The position numbers and the translations under genes are program-made. Below, in pieces: positions 43,378 to 52,244 of a stretch of DNA of 64,000 nucleotides (within the stretch, counting starts at the first letter, position 1; each line of letters starts with the position of its first letter). Under the pieces are notes generated by a model that saw only the letters and a program-made list of their open reading frames with translations, was not told the origin of the DNA and searched no databases. The stretch spans positions 248,001 through 312,000 of the forward strand of contig CP072328.1 of the NCBI GenBank assembly GCA_018127705.1. Reading direction: 5' to 3'. The DNA comes from TM7 phylum sp. oral taxon 349 (GTDB lineage Bacteria > Patescibacteriota > Saccharimonadia > Saccharimonadales > Saccharimonadaceae).

Positions 43378-44057
43378 ATCGACTCAAGTATGCTATCTGC
43401 TATTAAGCTTTTATCTAATGGTAAGTTGTTCTGTTTTTTAACAAAATTTATTACTAAGTTGGCATTGTCTCTCAGGTTGTCAGGATCGTTACTCGAATTT
43501 ATGTGTAACAATTTCTTGTGTGGACTATAGGTAGAGGTTAATATACCATCGTACTCGGTGTTAAAAAACTCATATGCACTCTCCGTCTTCAAAACCTCTG
43601 CGCTAATTTTTCTGTCGAGCCGGGCGGTATATGTTTCACTGTCCTTGGGTCTAACAAAAACAACACAGTCAGGAACGGAAACTAGCCCGTCATGAATAGC
43701 TTTTCTGTATGCATATTTGGCGTATTCATATGCGTCATATTCATTGGGTGCTTTTATCATTTTTGTATATTTTTGAAACAATATTAAGGATATAAAGAAT
43801 CTGTCTATGAAGACTACCGTGTCATTAGTGTACTTCTCTATCGTATTTTTACGCAGCATATCCAATTTAATGAAAAAATCAACGTCCTTAAATGCGACCT
43901 CTTGGGACATATGTGGGTAATCTGGGTACTGAGAGGTTGAGTCTACATACCTGTCATATTCACCAACACAAGCAAAGCCGCTGTTTTTATTCAGGTAATT
44001 GAGTAAAGTAGTCTTTCCTGCGTAGGCGTGACCTTCAATTGCACATAATACAGTCAT
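43374..44057 (-). CDS. P-loop kinase, thymidylate-kinase-like
   Basis: The 227-aa protein has Walker A IEGHAYAGKTTLLNYL at residues 7-22, then VVFIDRFFISLILFQ as the DR-type nucleoside-binding segment and VFVRPKDSETYTARLDRK as a lid-like region. This fits deoxynucleoside or nucleotide kinases. The substrate is unknown. It is the first gene of the leftward arm of the cassette and starts just after a divergent promoter region. It resembles, but does not duplicate, the kinase encoded on the opposite strand. Confidence 0.72.
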   Translation of the reverse strand: MTVLCAIEGHAYAGKTTLLNYLNKNSGFACVGEYDRYVDSTSQYPDYPHMSQEVAFKDVDFFIKLDMLRKNTIEKYTNDTVVFIDRFFISLILFQKYTKMIKAPNEYDAYEYAKYAYRKAIHDGLVSVPDCVVFVRPKDSETYTARLDRKISAEVLKTESAYEFFNTEYDGILTSTYSPHKKLLHINSSNDPDNLRDNANLVINFVKKQNNLPLDKSLIADSILESI

Positions 44058-44058
44058 A

Positions 44059-44094
44059 TTGACAAATATACTATTTTTATTGTAACATTGTCAA
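44059..44094. promoter_or_regulatory. Overlapping divergent promoters of the AT-rich cassette
   Basis: TTGACA occurs at 44059-44064 (plus) and again on the minus strand at 44089-44094. The minus one has GTATAT (44066-44071) at 17 nt. The plus one has TAACAT (44083-44088) at 18 nt. Both point outwards to the two arms. Confidence 0.5.
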
Positions 44095-44098
44095 TGAC

Positions 44099-44696
44099 AT
44101 GAAACCTAAATTTATTCATCTTGAAGGCACAGACCTTTCAGGCAAGACTTCTGTTGCAAAACGCTTACTGCGTAAAACACCTTTTTTTATATCAACACAA
44201 TAGTATATCGACTCATAGTCCTGAAGGGTTGGGCAGCGAACTTGACAAGATGGATGAACTGGGGCTGTATAGCCATACGACCTTGAGTCTAGGATATGCC
44301 GCTTGTGTGTTAGCTGACATTGATCGATTTGAATGGCCCCGCAAAGACACGGTTCAAGATTCAAGCTCAAGCGTTAGATGTCTGAGTAGATTGGCGATTG
44401 ACGGACAGGATGCCTTATTCGACATCGTGCGCTCAAGAGTCGAACTTGATCATCCAAGATTCACCAGATCATACTATCTGACAACTACTATTGATGAGAG
44501 GGTAAAAAGAGCAAACAATATGATTAGTCTTACAAGAAATGACCTTATGATTCTACACGACACAAAGAGGTTTGCTGCAATGGACAAAGTAGCACTATCC
44601 ATATCTAGAGAATTGTTTAACTCTACAGTCATAGATACAACAAATGCAAGTCCCGATGAAATAGCAAATATAATAGAGCAAGACCTTAATGAATAG
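44099..44696 (+). CDS. Thymidylate-kinase-like protein, frame interrupted at a T7 run
   Basis: From ATG 44099 the frame reads MKPKFIHLEGTDLSGKTSVA with a clear Walker A and then stops after 34 codons. The remainder continues in the next frame to 44696 (THSPEGLGSELDKMDELGLY onwards) as a normal kinase-like sequence of about 165 residues. The switch is at a run of seven T (44182-44188): six T would restore one frame of about 198 aa. Phase variation, transcriptional slippage, a sequencing error or recent inactivation are possible. The end overlaps the dehydrogenase gene by 8 bp. Confidence 0.6.
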
Positions 44697-46095
44697 TAAA
44701 ATTAGAATAGCCATAATTGGAGGCGCTGGTTTTTGGGCTAATGACGGACATCTACGCAACATCCATAAAGCTGTAGTCGAGGAACCGGATATAGAGGCAA
44801 AAGTAGTTGCGATCGTAGACCCAATAAACCCCAAACTTCAGTCAAGCAAAAGAAAAGAGCATCTTGAAAGGGTTCTGCTGACGGACAATCCCTTATGGAT
44901 CAATACAGACAGTCATAGTAGCGCCTCATCTGTCGTGAAAGCTTTAAAGCATCTGAAGATAAACTTGGCCATTATAGCATCTCCCCCTGTATATCATGCG
45001 GAATACGTCCTAGAGTGCATAAAAAATGATATTAATGTAGTTTGCGATAAGCCGATAGTCTCCAGAAAAAACGCATCTCACGACACTAAGGCAGCCTCTT
45101 CAATATCAGAAGATTTAGATATAATATGCAAAGAGTATGATAAGTCTTTGTTGCGAAATCCTAGACTACTCTGTGTATCTATATTGCGCAGAAGAGGGCT
45201 ATCGGGATTTTCTGAAGTTGCTAGAGAGCTGAAAAGTGTACATGAAGCTTCAGGTGCCGGCATTAACAATATGTCAATTGTCGTAAACAGCGGTAAGTAT
45301 CTGCACCCCAACGAGCTAACCATCAATGGTGCTCACGGCTATCACGACGGAATTGGGGCATTGTCCCATTCGGCGTACCACTACATAGATATACTATCTT
45401 GGTATATGTCTATAGCCCATGGAGCAGCGCAATACCTACGCCCTAGACTAAATCATGTAATGAGAGTACATGATTATTTGGAATCTGGTTTATATAAACT
45501 AACCCCACTTTTTAAGAGTAGTTCTGTGCAAATACCCCAATTGTCGGATTCTATCTTAAAATCAGAACTAAATACTAGCTACTCCATAGAAATACTTGAC
45601 AAAAATTTACGACTGCTAGGAAATATACTATTCACCTTTAATCAGCTTAGCTATTGTCCCCGAACCTTACCACAGCTAAGCAGTAATTTAGATCCAGGTA
45701 ATTACGCTGGTGGAGGAAGAATATCTAACTGCATTATAGATATTCATCAGGGCGCTATGCAAAACTGTTATATATACAAAAACGACACAGTCTTTGAACC
45801 GTATACGCTAAATACTAAAATAACAAAACACCCCAGCTTAACAAGCAATCCTGCTACCACAGAAACTAACTTAAGCATTGTGTATCCATATGAAAATGGA
45901 TACACTTTAGCTGATGCTTACAGGGATCTATTTAGCTATTTATCAGATAGTAAATCTCAAATGATACAAAGCCCCGTACTGCGACCCCTATTTGAAGAGC
46001 GTATAGCGACTGACCTATATAGCAATTTTTACGAGCTCCTTTCAGATGAGAATAATACAAGAGAGATAAGGATATTAAATGATATACAGAGATGA
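44689..46095 (+). CDS. Gfo/Idh/MocA-type oxidoreductase
   Basis: The 468-aa protein starts with a Rossmann fold (IRIAIIGGAGFWANDGHL) and has LAIIASPPVYHAEYVLEC and VVCDKPIVS, the nicotinamide-side signature of the Gfo/Idh/MocA family, whose members often act on sugars. A larger C-terminal substrate domain follows (GAHGYHDGIGALSHSAYHYI has the expected Asp/His positions). It is longer than the usual 340-400 aa. It overlaps the kinase upstream by 8 bp and the SHMT-like gene downstream by 17 bp, so the rightward arm is one operon. Confidence 0.8.
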   Translation: MNSKIRIAIIGGAGFWANDGHLRNIHKAVVEEPDIEAKVVAIVDPINPKLQSSKRKEHLERVLLTDNPLWINTDSHSSASSVVKALKHLKINLAIIASPPVYHAEYVLECIKNDINVVCDKPIVSRKNASHDTKAASSISEDLDIICKEYDKSLLRNPRLLCVSILRRRGLSGFSEVARELKSVHEASGAGINNMSIVVNSGKYLHPNELTINGAHGYHDGIGALSHSAYHYIDILSWYMSIAHGAAQYLRPRLNHVMRVHDYLESGLYKLTPLFKSSSVQIPQLSDSILKSELNTSYSIEILDKNLRLLGNILFTFNQLSYCPRTLPQLSSNLDPGNYAGGGRISNCIIDIHQGAMQNCYIYKNDTVFEPYTLNTKITKHPSLTSNPATTETNLSIVYPYENGYTLADAYRDLFSYLSDSKSQMIQSPVLRPLFEERIATDLYSNFYELLSDENNTREIRILNDIQR

Positions 46096-47353
46096 ACAAG
46101 ACTACATTAAGTTAATAGCCAACATTGCACACGATGTGCATAAAAATAAAGATTTCCTACATCTAACACCTAATGAAAATATTCTATCTCAAACAGCTAG
46201 AAATATATACAGCACACAATTATCTGATAGATATTACTTTGGTGAATCCAGCAATGGACGCAACGTTGATTTGTACGGATTTACTGCGCTCGGGTATCCC
46301 GGTATTGATCGACTAATACAAGAAGCTAAAGATGTATTTAAAAAGCGACTATCAGTATGTCAGGTTAATGTCTCACCTCTGTCTGGAATACATGCTATGA
46401 TATGTGCCATAGTGGGCGCAACTAAACCTGGCGACAACGTGCTTACATTAGGTAAACTCCTAGGAGGACACTACGCCACCGACCATGTCCTTAAAATGTT
46501 AGGCAGGAATCCCATAAACATACCCGCTAGTAAAAATAGAAACAAACCCGTAGACACGGAATCTTTAACACGACTCATAAAGCAAACACCAGTAAGAGCT
46601 ATATATATTGACCCTGCCTATATCATAGACGTGATAGACGTGAACCTATTACGTAGTATTATGGGGGATGAGACCATAATTATATATGACGCAAGCCATA
46701 CGCTGGGTCTAATATTGGGAGGAGCTTACAAAAACCCCTTAACAAACGGGGCGAATATTATATGTGCCAATACACATAAGACCTTTCCTGGTCCTCATAA
46801 GGGAATTATACTATATGGCGACAAGAAAATCTCTTTAGCTCAAGAGTCTGATGCTATTCTAAATAAAGGTTTATATTCTAGCGTACATACCCATTCTACA
46901 GTGGCGCTTGCTATCACCACTCTTGAAATGGATCTCTACGGAGCTGATTATTCTAATAAGATTATAGAAAATGCCAACAACCTGGGCGGATATCTGGCTG
47001 CCTGTGGAGTAGTTTCCAATACGGCTATAAATGGTCACTACACCAACACTCACCAGATACATATACCTATTGATAAATATAGTAAATCATACTCCGATCT
47101 CTACGATAGGTTTTATGAAAGCCGCCTTGCAGTTGCTTTTGACGTAGATCCTTACGGATGTAGATTTATAAGACTTGGCCTTCAGGAGATCACAAGAAGG
47201 GGTATAGATTCTAGCGGACTTGAGCTCTTGGCTCATACAATTAGCCAAATATTAACCGATTATCAACCTGAGGTATGTGGTAAAAATATCAGTTCAGTCA
47301 GACAATCTTTAGGTGATGAAATTAAATATTCGTTTGACAAGGGGGTAGTATGA
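46079..47353 (+). CDS. SHMT-like PLP enzyme (GlyA paralogue in cargo)
   Basis: The 424-aa protein follows the serine hydroxymethyltransferase fold. LHLTPNENILSQTAR replaces the LIPSENYVS motif, VSPLSGIHAMICAIVGATK lies at the substrate site, and ANTHKTFPGPHKGIILYG carries the PLP Lys. It differs strongly from the chromosomal glyA at 22.6 kb, which already provides SHMT activity. SHMT-like enzymes in biosynthetic clusters often act as transaldolases that make beta-hydroxy amino acids, and that is a reasonable hypothesis here. It overlaps both neighbours. Confidence 0.82.
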   Translation: MIYRDEQDYIKLIANIAHDVHKNKDFLHLTPNENILSQTARNIYSTQLSDRYYFGESSNGRNVDLYGFTALGYPGIDRLIQEAKDVFKKRLSVCQVNVSPLSGIHAMICAIVGATKPGDNVLTLGKLLGGHYATDHVLKMLGRNPINIPASKNRNKPVDTESLTRLIKQTPVRAIYIDPAYIIDVIDVNLLRSIMGDETIIIYDASHTLGLILGGAYKNPLTNGANIICANTHKTFPGPHKGIILYGDKKISLAQESDAILNKGLYSSVHTHSTVALAITTLEMDLYGADYSNKIIENANNLGGYLAACGVVSNTAINGHYTNTHQIHIPIDKYSKSYSDLYDRFYESRLAVAFDVDPYGCRFIRLGLQEITRRGIDSSGLELLAHTISQILTDYQPEVCGKNISSVRQSLGDEIKYSFDKGVV

Positions 47354-47880
47354 ACGAAGAAAGCATAAAAATAAAAATATCTAAGCCTTTTGGCAACTTA
47401 TATCGCAACAGATGTGTACTAGTAGCAGCCTTTGACGATAGTCATAATCTACTGCTAGGAGCAAAACCCGATTTTTATCCGCCTGGAATAGTCAGGTTAC
47501 TTGGAGGGGGGGTAGACGAAGGAGAGAATATCAAAGATGCTGCGTGTCGGGAGTTGTTGGAAGAAACTGGGGTTGCTGTACATAAAGATAAAATGCACAT
47601 AAAGACTAAATTTAGTATACGAGCCATCGACTGTGATGGCAATGCTTACAACAATGACACATATTTAGTATGTGCAAATATTGAATCTGCTCCCGTAAAC
47701 CCGGGTGACGACGTAAAGCAGATAATTAAATATAAAAGCCAAGACCTAGAAAGACTAATAGACAACTACAGGAAACTAAGCCCTAGTCTTTGGTATAAAG
47801 GAGCGGAGGGGGAATTTAGTTGGTATGATTACGCACAAGTTTATACAGTGATTCACAATAAGGTGCTTGATATGTTCTAG
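47350..47880 (+). CDS. Nudix hydrolase of the cargo cassette
   Basis: The 176-aa protein has a complete Nudix box, GGVDEGENIKDAACRELLEE followed by TGV, after an N-terminal strand region (RCVLVAAFDDSHNLLLGAKP). It overlaps the SHMT-like gene by ATGA. It probably processes an activated nucleotide intermediate of the cassette, but the substrate is not inferable. Confidence 0.85.
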   Translation: MNEESIKIKISKPFGNLYRNRCVLVAAFDDSHNLLLGAKPDFYPPGIVRLLGGGVDEGENIKDAACRELLEETGVAVHKDKMHIKTKFSIRAIDCDGNAYNNDTYLVCANIESAPVNPGDDVKQIIKYKSQDLERLIDNYRKLSPSLWYKGAEGEFSWYDYAQVYTVIHNKVLDMF

Positions 47881-47893
47881 AGGGTCGCACTAT

Positions 47894-48760
47894 ATGAAAC
47901 TGTCTGTAATAATGCCAGTTCACAATGGAGAGAAATATATAAAAGAAACTCTCGATTGTTTACTTCGTCAGTCATTAGGTGATCAAGTTGAGTACATCAT
48001 AGTCAATGATGGATCTACGGATCAAACAGCGAGAGTGCTATCGGGGATAAAAGATTCACGAATGACAATCGTACATAGAGGTGTTTGTCACGGGGTGTCG
48101 CAGGCTAGAAATCTAGGGTTATCGCTAGCTAGGGGCGATTATGTTATGTTTGTTGATTCAGATGATCTGTTTCATGGAAGAATGCTGGAAATACTGTATA
48201 ATCTCGCGGCAAGAAGCAATGCCGACATATCTATATGTAATTATGAAAGAGTATCTTTGTTGACGCGTAAGACTAGTATAGGCATAAACGACACATCTCA
48301 CATACCAACAGCGACATTCAAGGCCTTGGATATGCGTCAAAGTATATTTAATACGTTTGATGGTTTTGTTTGGAATAAAGTTTTTAACAGAAAGTTCTTG
48401 ATAAAAAACAATATTCTTTTCGATGATAGGTTATCAATATGTGAAGACAGCCTATTTGTATATAAAAGTATATTAAGCGCTGATAGAATCTGTTTCACTA
48501 ACCGTTTGCTAATTAAATATAAGGTGGATGATTCTGCAAGCGCAAGCGCTGGCGCAAAATTTTTCATAAGCGATATATGCTATGCAGTAGATGAGCTAGC
48601 TCGTTTTTTAATAAGAATAAACAAATATGCAATATTTGAATATAGTTTTAAGCTTTGGGCTGAGAGAAAGTGCTCCTGGGTTCGTACAATGATAGATGGT
48701 GCTTATTCCGCTCGTATTGAGGAGATTATGAGAAAATATAAACTGAACGATAAAGGATAG
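47894..48760 (+). CDS. Family 2 glycosyltransferase
   Basis: The 288-aa protein has the GT-A fold signatures of GT2 enzymes: MKLSVIMPVHNGEKYI, YIIVNDGSTDQTA, and VMFVDSDDLFHGRMLE with the metal-binding DSDD. It lacks membrane segments. Start ATG 47894 is preferred, with AGAGGG upstream, over an ATG at 47867 inside the previous gene. It is the last gene of the rightward arm and suggests that a glycosylated product or surface glycan is made. Confidence 0.88.
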   Translation: MKLSVIMPVHNGEKYIKETLDCLLRQSLGDQVEYIIVNDGSTDQTARVLSGIKDSRMTIVHRGVCHGVSQARNLGLSLARGDYVMFVDSDDLFHGRMLEILYNLAARSNADISICNYERVSLLTRKTSIGINDTSHIPTATFKALDMRQSIFNTFDGFVWNKVFNRKFLIKNNILFDDRLSICEDSLFVYKSILSADRICFTNRLLIKYKVDDSASASAGAKFFISDICYAVDELARFLIRINKYAIFEYSFKLWAERKCSWVRTMIDGAYSARIEEIMRKYKLNDKG

Positions 48761-48850
48761 CCGGCTATAGACTGGTAAAAGATCGTTACGCTAGATTTGA
48801 CATTCAACCAAAACTCTGCTATATATTTACCTAGAGGCTATTATTAACAC

Positions 48851-48880
48851 ATCTCTGGAGGGCATCTCCAGAGATATTTT
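48851..48880 (+). terminator. Terminator of the cargo cassette
   Basis: ATCTCTGGAG (48851-48860) pairs perfectly with CTCCAGAGAT (48866-48875) and is followed by ATTTT. Confidence 0.85.
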
Positions 48881-48931
48881 ATATCAGCCATTTTTACGCC
48901 AAATATACATTTACATCAACGGGAGGCAACC

Positions 48932-49318
48932 ATGACAAAAACTACTGTATCCAAAAATCAGTACACCGATTCACGCGATTTCATGACAAGCCTGCTGTTT
49001 CGTAAATGGACTATCGCAATTATTCTTTCTCTCGGGGCTGAGACTAAACGCTATTCTGCGCTGCATCGTTCTCTTCCGGGGGTGACTCAAAAAGTGCTCA
49101 CCGAGCACCTCAAGCAGTTAGAACGCGCCGGCATCGTCCGGCGCTTTTTCTATCCGACGATTCCGCCACGGGTCGAATATGAATTGACGAAAACTGGTCT
49201 TGAATTATTGAAGTTGACGGGCGATATAACCATGTGGTTTGATTCTCATTCTGAAGTTCTGCACAAGTCCCAGAAAACCTACGACAAGAAACGCGTGACC
49301 GTACTGCGGCGATTATAA
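48932..49318 (+). CDS. HxlR-family transcriptional regulator
   Basis: The 128-aa winged-helix protein matches HxlR regulators: LLFRKWTIAIILSLGAETKR, then FSALHR-like YSALHRSLPGVTQKVLTEHL and LERAGIVRRFFYPTIPPRVE. There is no Cys at the redox position used by some members. GGGAGG lies 5 nt before the ATG. Codon use is host-like, in contrast to the cassette just upstream. It could regulate the cassette or the secretion operon. Confidence 0.88.
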   Translation: MTKTTVSKNQYTDSRDFMTSLLFRKWTIAIILSLGAETKRYSALHRSLPGVTQKVLTEHLKQLERAGIVRRFFYPTIPPRVEYELTKTGLELLKLTGDITMWFDSHSEVLHKSQKTYDKKRVTVLRRL

Positions 49319-49621
49319 GTTACGCTTTTTCTCTATCGCTTCCAGCACTTCGCGGTGTCGCAATTTTGCTTGTTTTTGCTTACGACTACTCCGCCGCATC
49401 AACCGATATGGAATGAACAAAATTCCAAAAACAACATAAATCAGCACATACCAAAACGCCACAAAAATCCAAGCAAACAGAATGAGCGCAGAAGCCACCA
49501 AACTGAGCAACACTTTCATAGCCGGATTATCTACATCCGTGATTTTCCAAATAAGTTTTGCCGAACCACTAAACGATAGCGGCGAAGATATGACAACCTT
49601 TTCAGATTTTAACTTGCCCAT
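49313..49621 (-). CDS. Small membrane protein
   Basis: The 102-aa protein has two closely spaced hydrophobic segments (about 36-58 and 60-75) and a very basic C-terminal tail (RLMRRSSRKQKQAK). No family is recognised. TAAACT lies 6 nt before the ATG. It converges on the HxlR gene with a 6-bp overlap. The 258 bp to the pilin-like gene at 49879 is AT-rich and shows no gene. Confidence 0.65.
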   Translation of the reverse strand: MGKLKSEKVVISSPLSFSGSAKLIWKITDVDNPAMKVLLSLVASALILFAWIFVAFWYVLIYVVFGILFIPYRLMRRSSRKQKQAKLRHREVLEAIEKKRNL

Positions 49622-49878
49622 ATTTTTAGTTTACTTGTAATTTTTATTAGTGTAAAGTTAGCGACAAAATATATTTTTTAGTAAGTTCGTTAATTTAATT
49701 TTTAACTCAAACTAAAACATAACTCTACCTCTATAAATTTAACAAACCTCTCAGAAACTAACATACTAATATCGCCGTAATAGACTTTTAAGTGCCGTCT
49801 TGCCAGGTAAAATGATGCCTGCTAACGTAAAAATAACAGAGGTAAACACAAAGTTCACGCTCTGGCGAAAGGGAGTTT

Positions 49879-50220
49879 ATGGTGTCAAGAAAAACATATT
49901 GTTTGGCGGCAATATTTATCGCGGCTGGAGCGCCACTTGTATTGGCGAACGTAGCCTTAGCTGCACCTGCGGGTGTCAGCAATGTCGAGAATTTTATACG
50001 AAGCGTCATCCAAGTGGTGGCGGGACTAGCCGGTCTGGTAGCGACCGGCTTTTTTGTTGCCGGCGGCTTTACCTATATCACTAGTTCGGGAAATCCCGAG
50101 CAACTCGACAAGGCAAAGCGTACTATCACATGGTCGGCAATTGGTTTGGCAATTGTCATCGCGGCGTTTGTTTTGGCGAATATCGTAACGACTTTAGCGC
50201 GACAAGCCTTCGGAGGATAG
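49879..50220 (+). CDS. VirB2/TrbC-like T4SS pilin subunit
   Basis: The 113-aa protein has a signal peptide with an Ala-rich cleavage region (VLANVALAAPAG) and two hydrophobic helices (about 40-64 and 83-105) joined by SSGNPEQLDKAKRTI, the pattern of TrbC/VirB2 pilins. It starts the secretion operon. AAAGGGAG lies 3-4 nt before the ATG. It is followed after 6 bp by the VirB6-like gene. Confidence 0.82.
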   Translation: MVSRKTYCLAAIFIAAGAPLVLANVALAAPAGVSNVENFIRSVIQVVAGLAGLVATGFFVAGGFTYITSSGNPEQLDKAKRTITWSAIGLAIVIAAFVLANIVTTLARQAFGG

Positions 50221-50226
50221 TCACCC

Positions 50227-51741
50227 ATGTTCGACTTTGTCGATATTTTTACTAGCAATTTAGTATTCTTTGCCGATACGGCTGGTGCCATAAAAACTGT
50301 GCGCGATTATGTTTTGCCGACAGCCAAAATTTTATCTGGCATAGCGTCGTTGGCTTGCGCTTTCTTTTTGGCTCATGCTGGTTATATTTACATGATCAGT
50401 AGTGGCAAGCCAGACCGTATGGAATATGCTAAAAGTATTGCCAAAAAAGCCGTGATTGGGCTGGTCATCGTGCTGGCAGCTGTGACGATAGTTTCTATTT
50501 TGAATGGTTCATATCAAGCGGTGCAAAATCCAAACGACGCAAACCTACCGAACCTGCAAGCCGTTACACCCAAGTCAGAAAACAACGGTTTGATCGAAAT
50601 GATTATCAAAGCCGTGACGGGATTATTGTCGTCAATCATTAACGCCATAGCCTCACCGTTTTTGAACGCATTAGAATTTTTCACCAAATCAACGCCGCTG
50701 ATGGCGAGCAACAAAGCCGTATTTAACTTATGGCTAGCAATCGTTGGCATTGCTGATGTGCTGCTGATTTTAATCGTGGCATTAGTCGGATTTCAGGTCA
50801 TGAGCGCGTCAAGTTTTGGTTTTGACGAAGTTGGAGTCAAACACCTACTGCCGCGCATAGCGCTGATATTTTTACTAATGAACACCTCAATATTTTTGAT
50901 TGATGGCATCATTAGTTTATCTAACGTTCTCATCTCGGCAGTCAATCAAGTTTCGGGTGCATCGACCGTTTGGGGTACGCTCATCAAAGTTGTCGAAAAA
51001 ACGTCCGGTCAGGGCGTGGCGGCGCTGTTAATCATGGTGGCATTTTTGATTTGCTCGGTCATATTGCTGGTGTATTATGTTATGCGCTTGATCACTTTGT
51101 TCATCGGCACTGTCCTGTCACCACTGGTGAGTATGCTGTGGCTGGTGCCAGGGTTTCGTGACTTTGCCGAAACTTCGATGAAGACGTTCCTATCAACAAT
51201 TTTCGTTTTGTTTGTTCATGTGGTTATCTTGCAATTAGCATCGTCGTTGTTCTCTGGCATGGCTACCACTGGTAATAATGCTATACCCGACACCTTGATG
51301 GCGATGGTAGCGGGCATAGCAACTATTCTGACTTTGCTAAAAGTTCAAGGTGTGATGATGCAATTTAGCTTCGTTAGCATGGGTGCGCGCAATCTAAAGA
51401 AACTGGGCGGTCAATTTATGAACGGCGTCAGCTACATGACGGGCACTGGCTCGAAAGTGGCACACAAAACTACCCAGCGAGTAAAGAATACTACTCACGC
51501 CGCCAAAAAAGCCCGAGTTCATTCAACCCTCGAAACAGTGGCGCGCCAAACAAAATCGCCGATGAAAGTAAGTTATCTGAATAAAAAAGGCGATGCGGAA
51601 ATCACCTATTCGGTTAATCCACGCAGTAAAAATAGTCCAACCGTTGTTAATATGCCCGAGTCAAAACCGCTAAAAACTGGTACAACTTACCGTGCTGGCT
51701 CGAAAATAAAATCGACCAAACAACGAGGCAAAGAATCATGA
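50227..51741 (+). CDS. VirB6/TrbL-like membrane channel protein with N-terminal VirB2-like domain
   Basis: The 504-aa protein has two parts. Residues 1-95 repeat the plan of the upstream pilin: two helices joined by SSGKPDRMEYAKSIAKKA, with ITSSGNPEQLDKAKRT at the same place in the pilin. Residues 120-400 contain at least six hydrophobic helices, as in VirB6/TrbL inner-membrane proteins. The tail (about 415-504) is basic and probably cytoplasmic. It likely forms the membrane channel of the T4SS. Its stop overlaps the PrgI gene by ATGA. Confidence 0.75.
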   Translation: MFDFVDIFTSNLVFFADTAGAIKTVRDYVLPTAKILSGIASLACAFFLAHAGYIYMISSGKPDRMEYAKSIAKKAVIGLVIVLAAVTIVSILNGSYQAVQNPNDANLPNLQAVTPKSENNGLIEMIIKAVTGLLSSIINAIASPFLNALEFFTKSTPLMASNKAVFNLWLAIVGIADVLLILIVALVGFQVMSASSFGFDEVGVKHLLPRIALIFLLMNTSIFLIDGIISLSNVLISAVNQVSGASTVWGTLIKVVEKTSGQGVAALLIMVAFLICSVILLVYYVMRLITLFIGTVLSPLVSMLWLVPGFRDFAETSMKTFLSTIFVLFVHVVILQLASSLFSGMATTGNNAIPDTLMAMVAGIATILTLLKVQGVMMQFSFVSMGARNLKKLGGQFMNGVSYMTGTGSKVAHKTTQRVKNTTHAAKKARVHSTLETVARQTKSPMKVSYLNKKGDAEITYSVNPRSKNSPTVVNMPESKPLKTGTTYRAGSKIKSTKQRGKES

Positions 51742-52244
51742 AGACAACAGTCGTTCCCGCACAAGTTACTACCGTGGAAGACCGGATTATCGGTAAGCTT
51801 GGCTTTTCGCAAATCGTGCTTTTGATGATTCCTGTTTTCTTGAGTACGGGAATTTTCACATTGCTGCCACCGGTGATGAACGGTGCGCTTCATAAATACG
51901 TTTTGATGGCGTTAAGTTTGATTACTTGCGGAATTTTGTCGATTCGCGTTAAGGGCAAAATTATCGCGCTTTGGCTGGTGACGGTGCTACGCTACAATTT
52001 ACGACCGAAATATTATTTGTTTGATAAAAATACCACCGCATTTCGCAATGAATATAAAAATACTTCGCGCGAGGATGAAGAAGTCATAAATCAGCCAGCC
52101 AAAAAGCAGCAAAAGCCAGAAAAATTAGACGATATATCAACTATCAAAACCCGCCAAATTATAGACGACCCAACCGCTGATGTTCGTTTTGAAACTGATA
52201 AGAAAGGGGGTTTGCATGTTCGGTTTACGAAAGTCAAACACTAA
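51738..52244 (+). CDS. PrgI family (VirB3-like) T4SS protein
   Basis: The 168-aa protein begins with VPAQVTTVEDRIIGKLGFSQ, the N-terminal box of PrgI proteins. Two adjacent membrane helices follow (about 28-48 and 55-72), and the tail is polar. PrgI takes the VirB3 place next to VirB4 in Gram-positive-type systems. Overlaps with both neighbours place it in the operon. Confidence 0.85.
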   Translation: MKTTVVPAQVTTVEDRIIGKLGFSQIVLLMIPVFLSTGIFTLLPPVMNGALHKYVLMALSLITCGILSIRVKGKIIALWLVTVLRYNLRPKYYLFDKNTTAFRNEYKNTSREDEEVINQPAKKQQKPEKLDDISTIKTRQIIDDPTADVRFETDKKGGLHVRFTKVKH

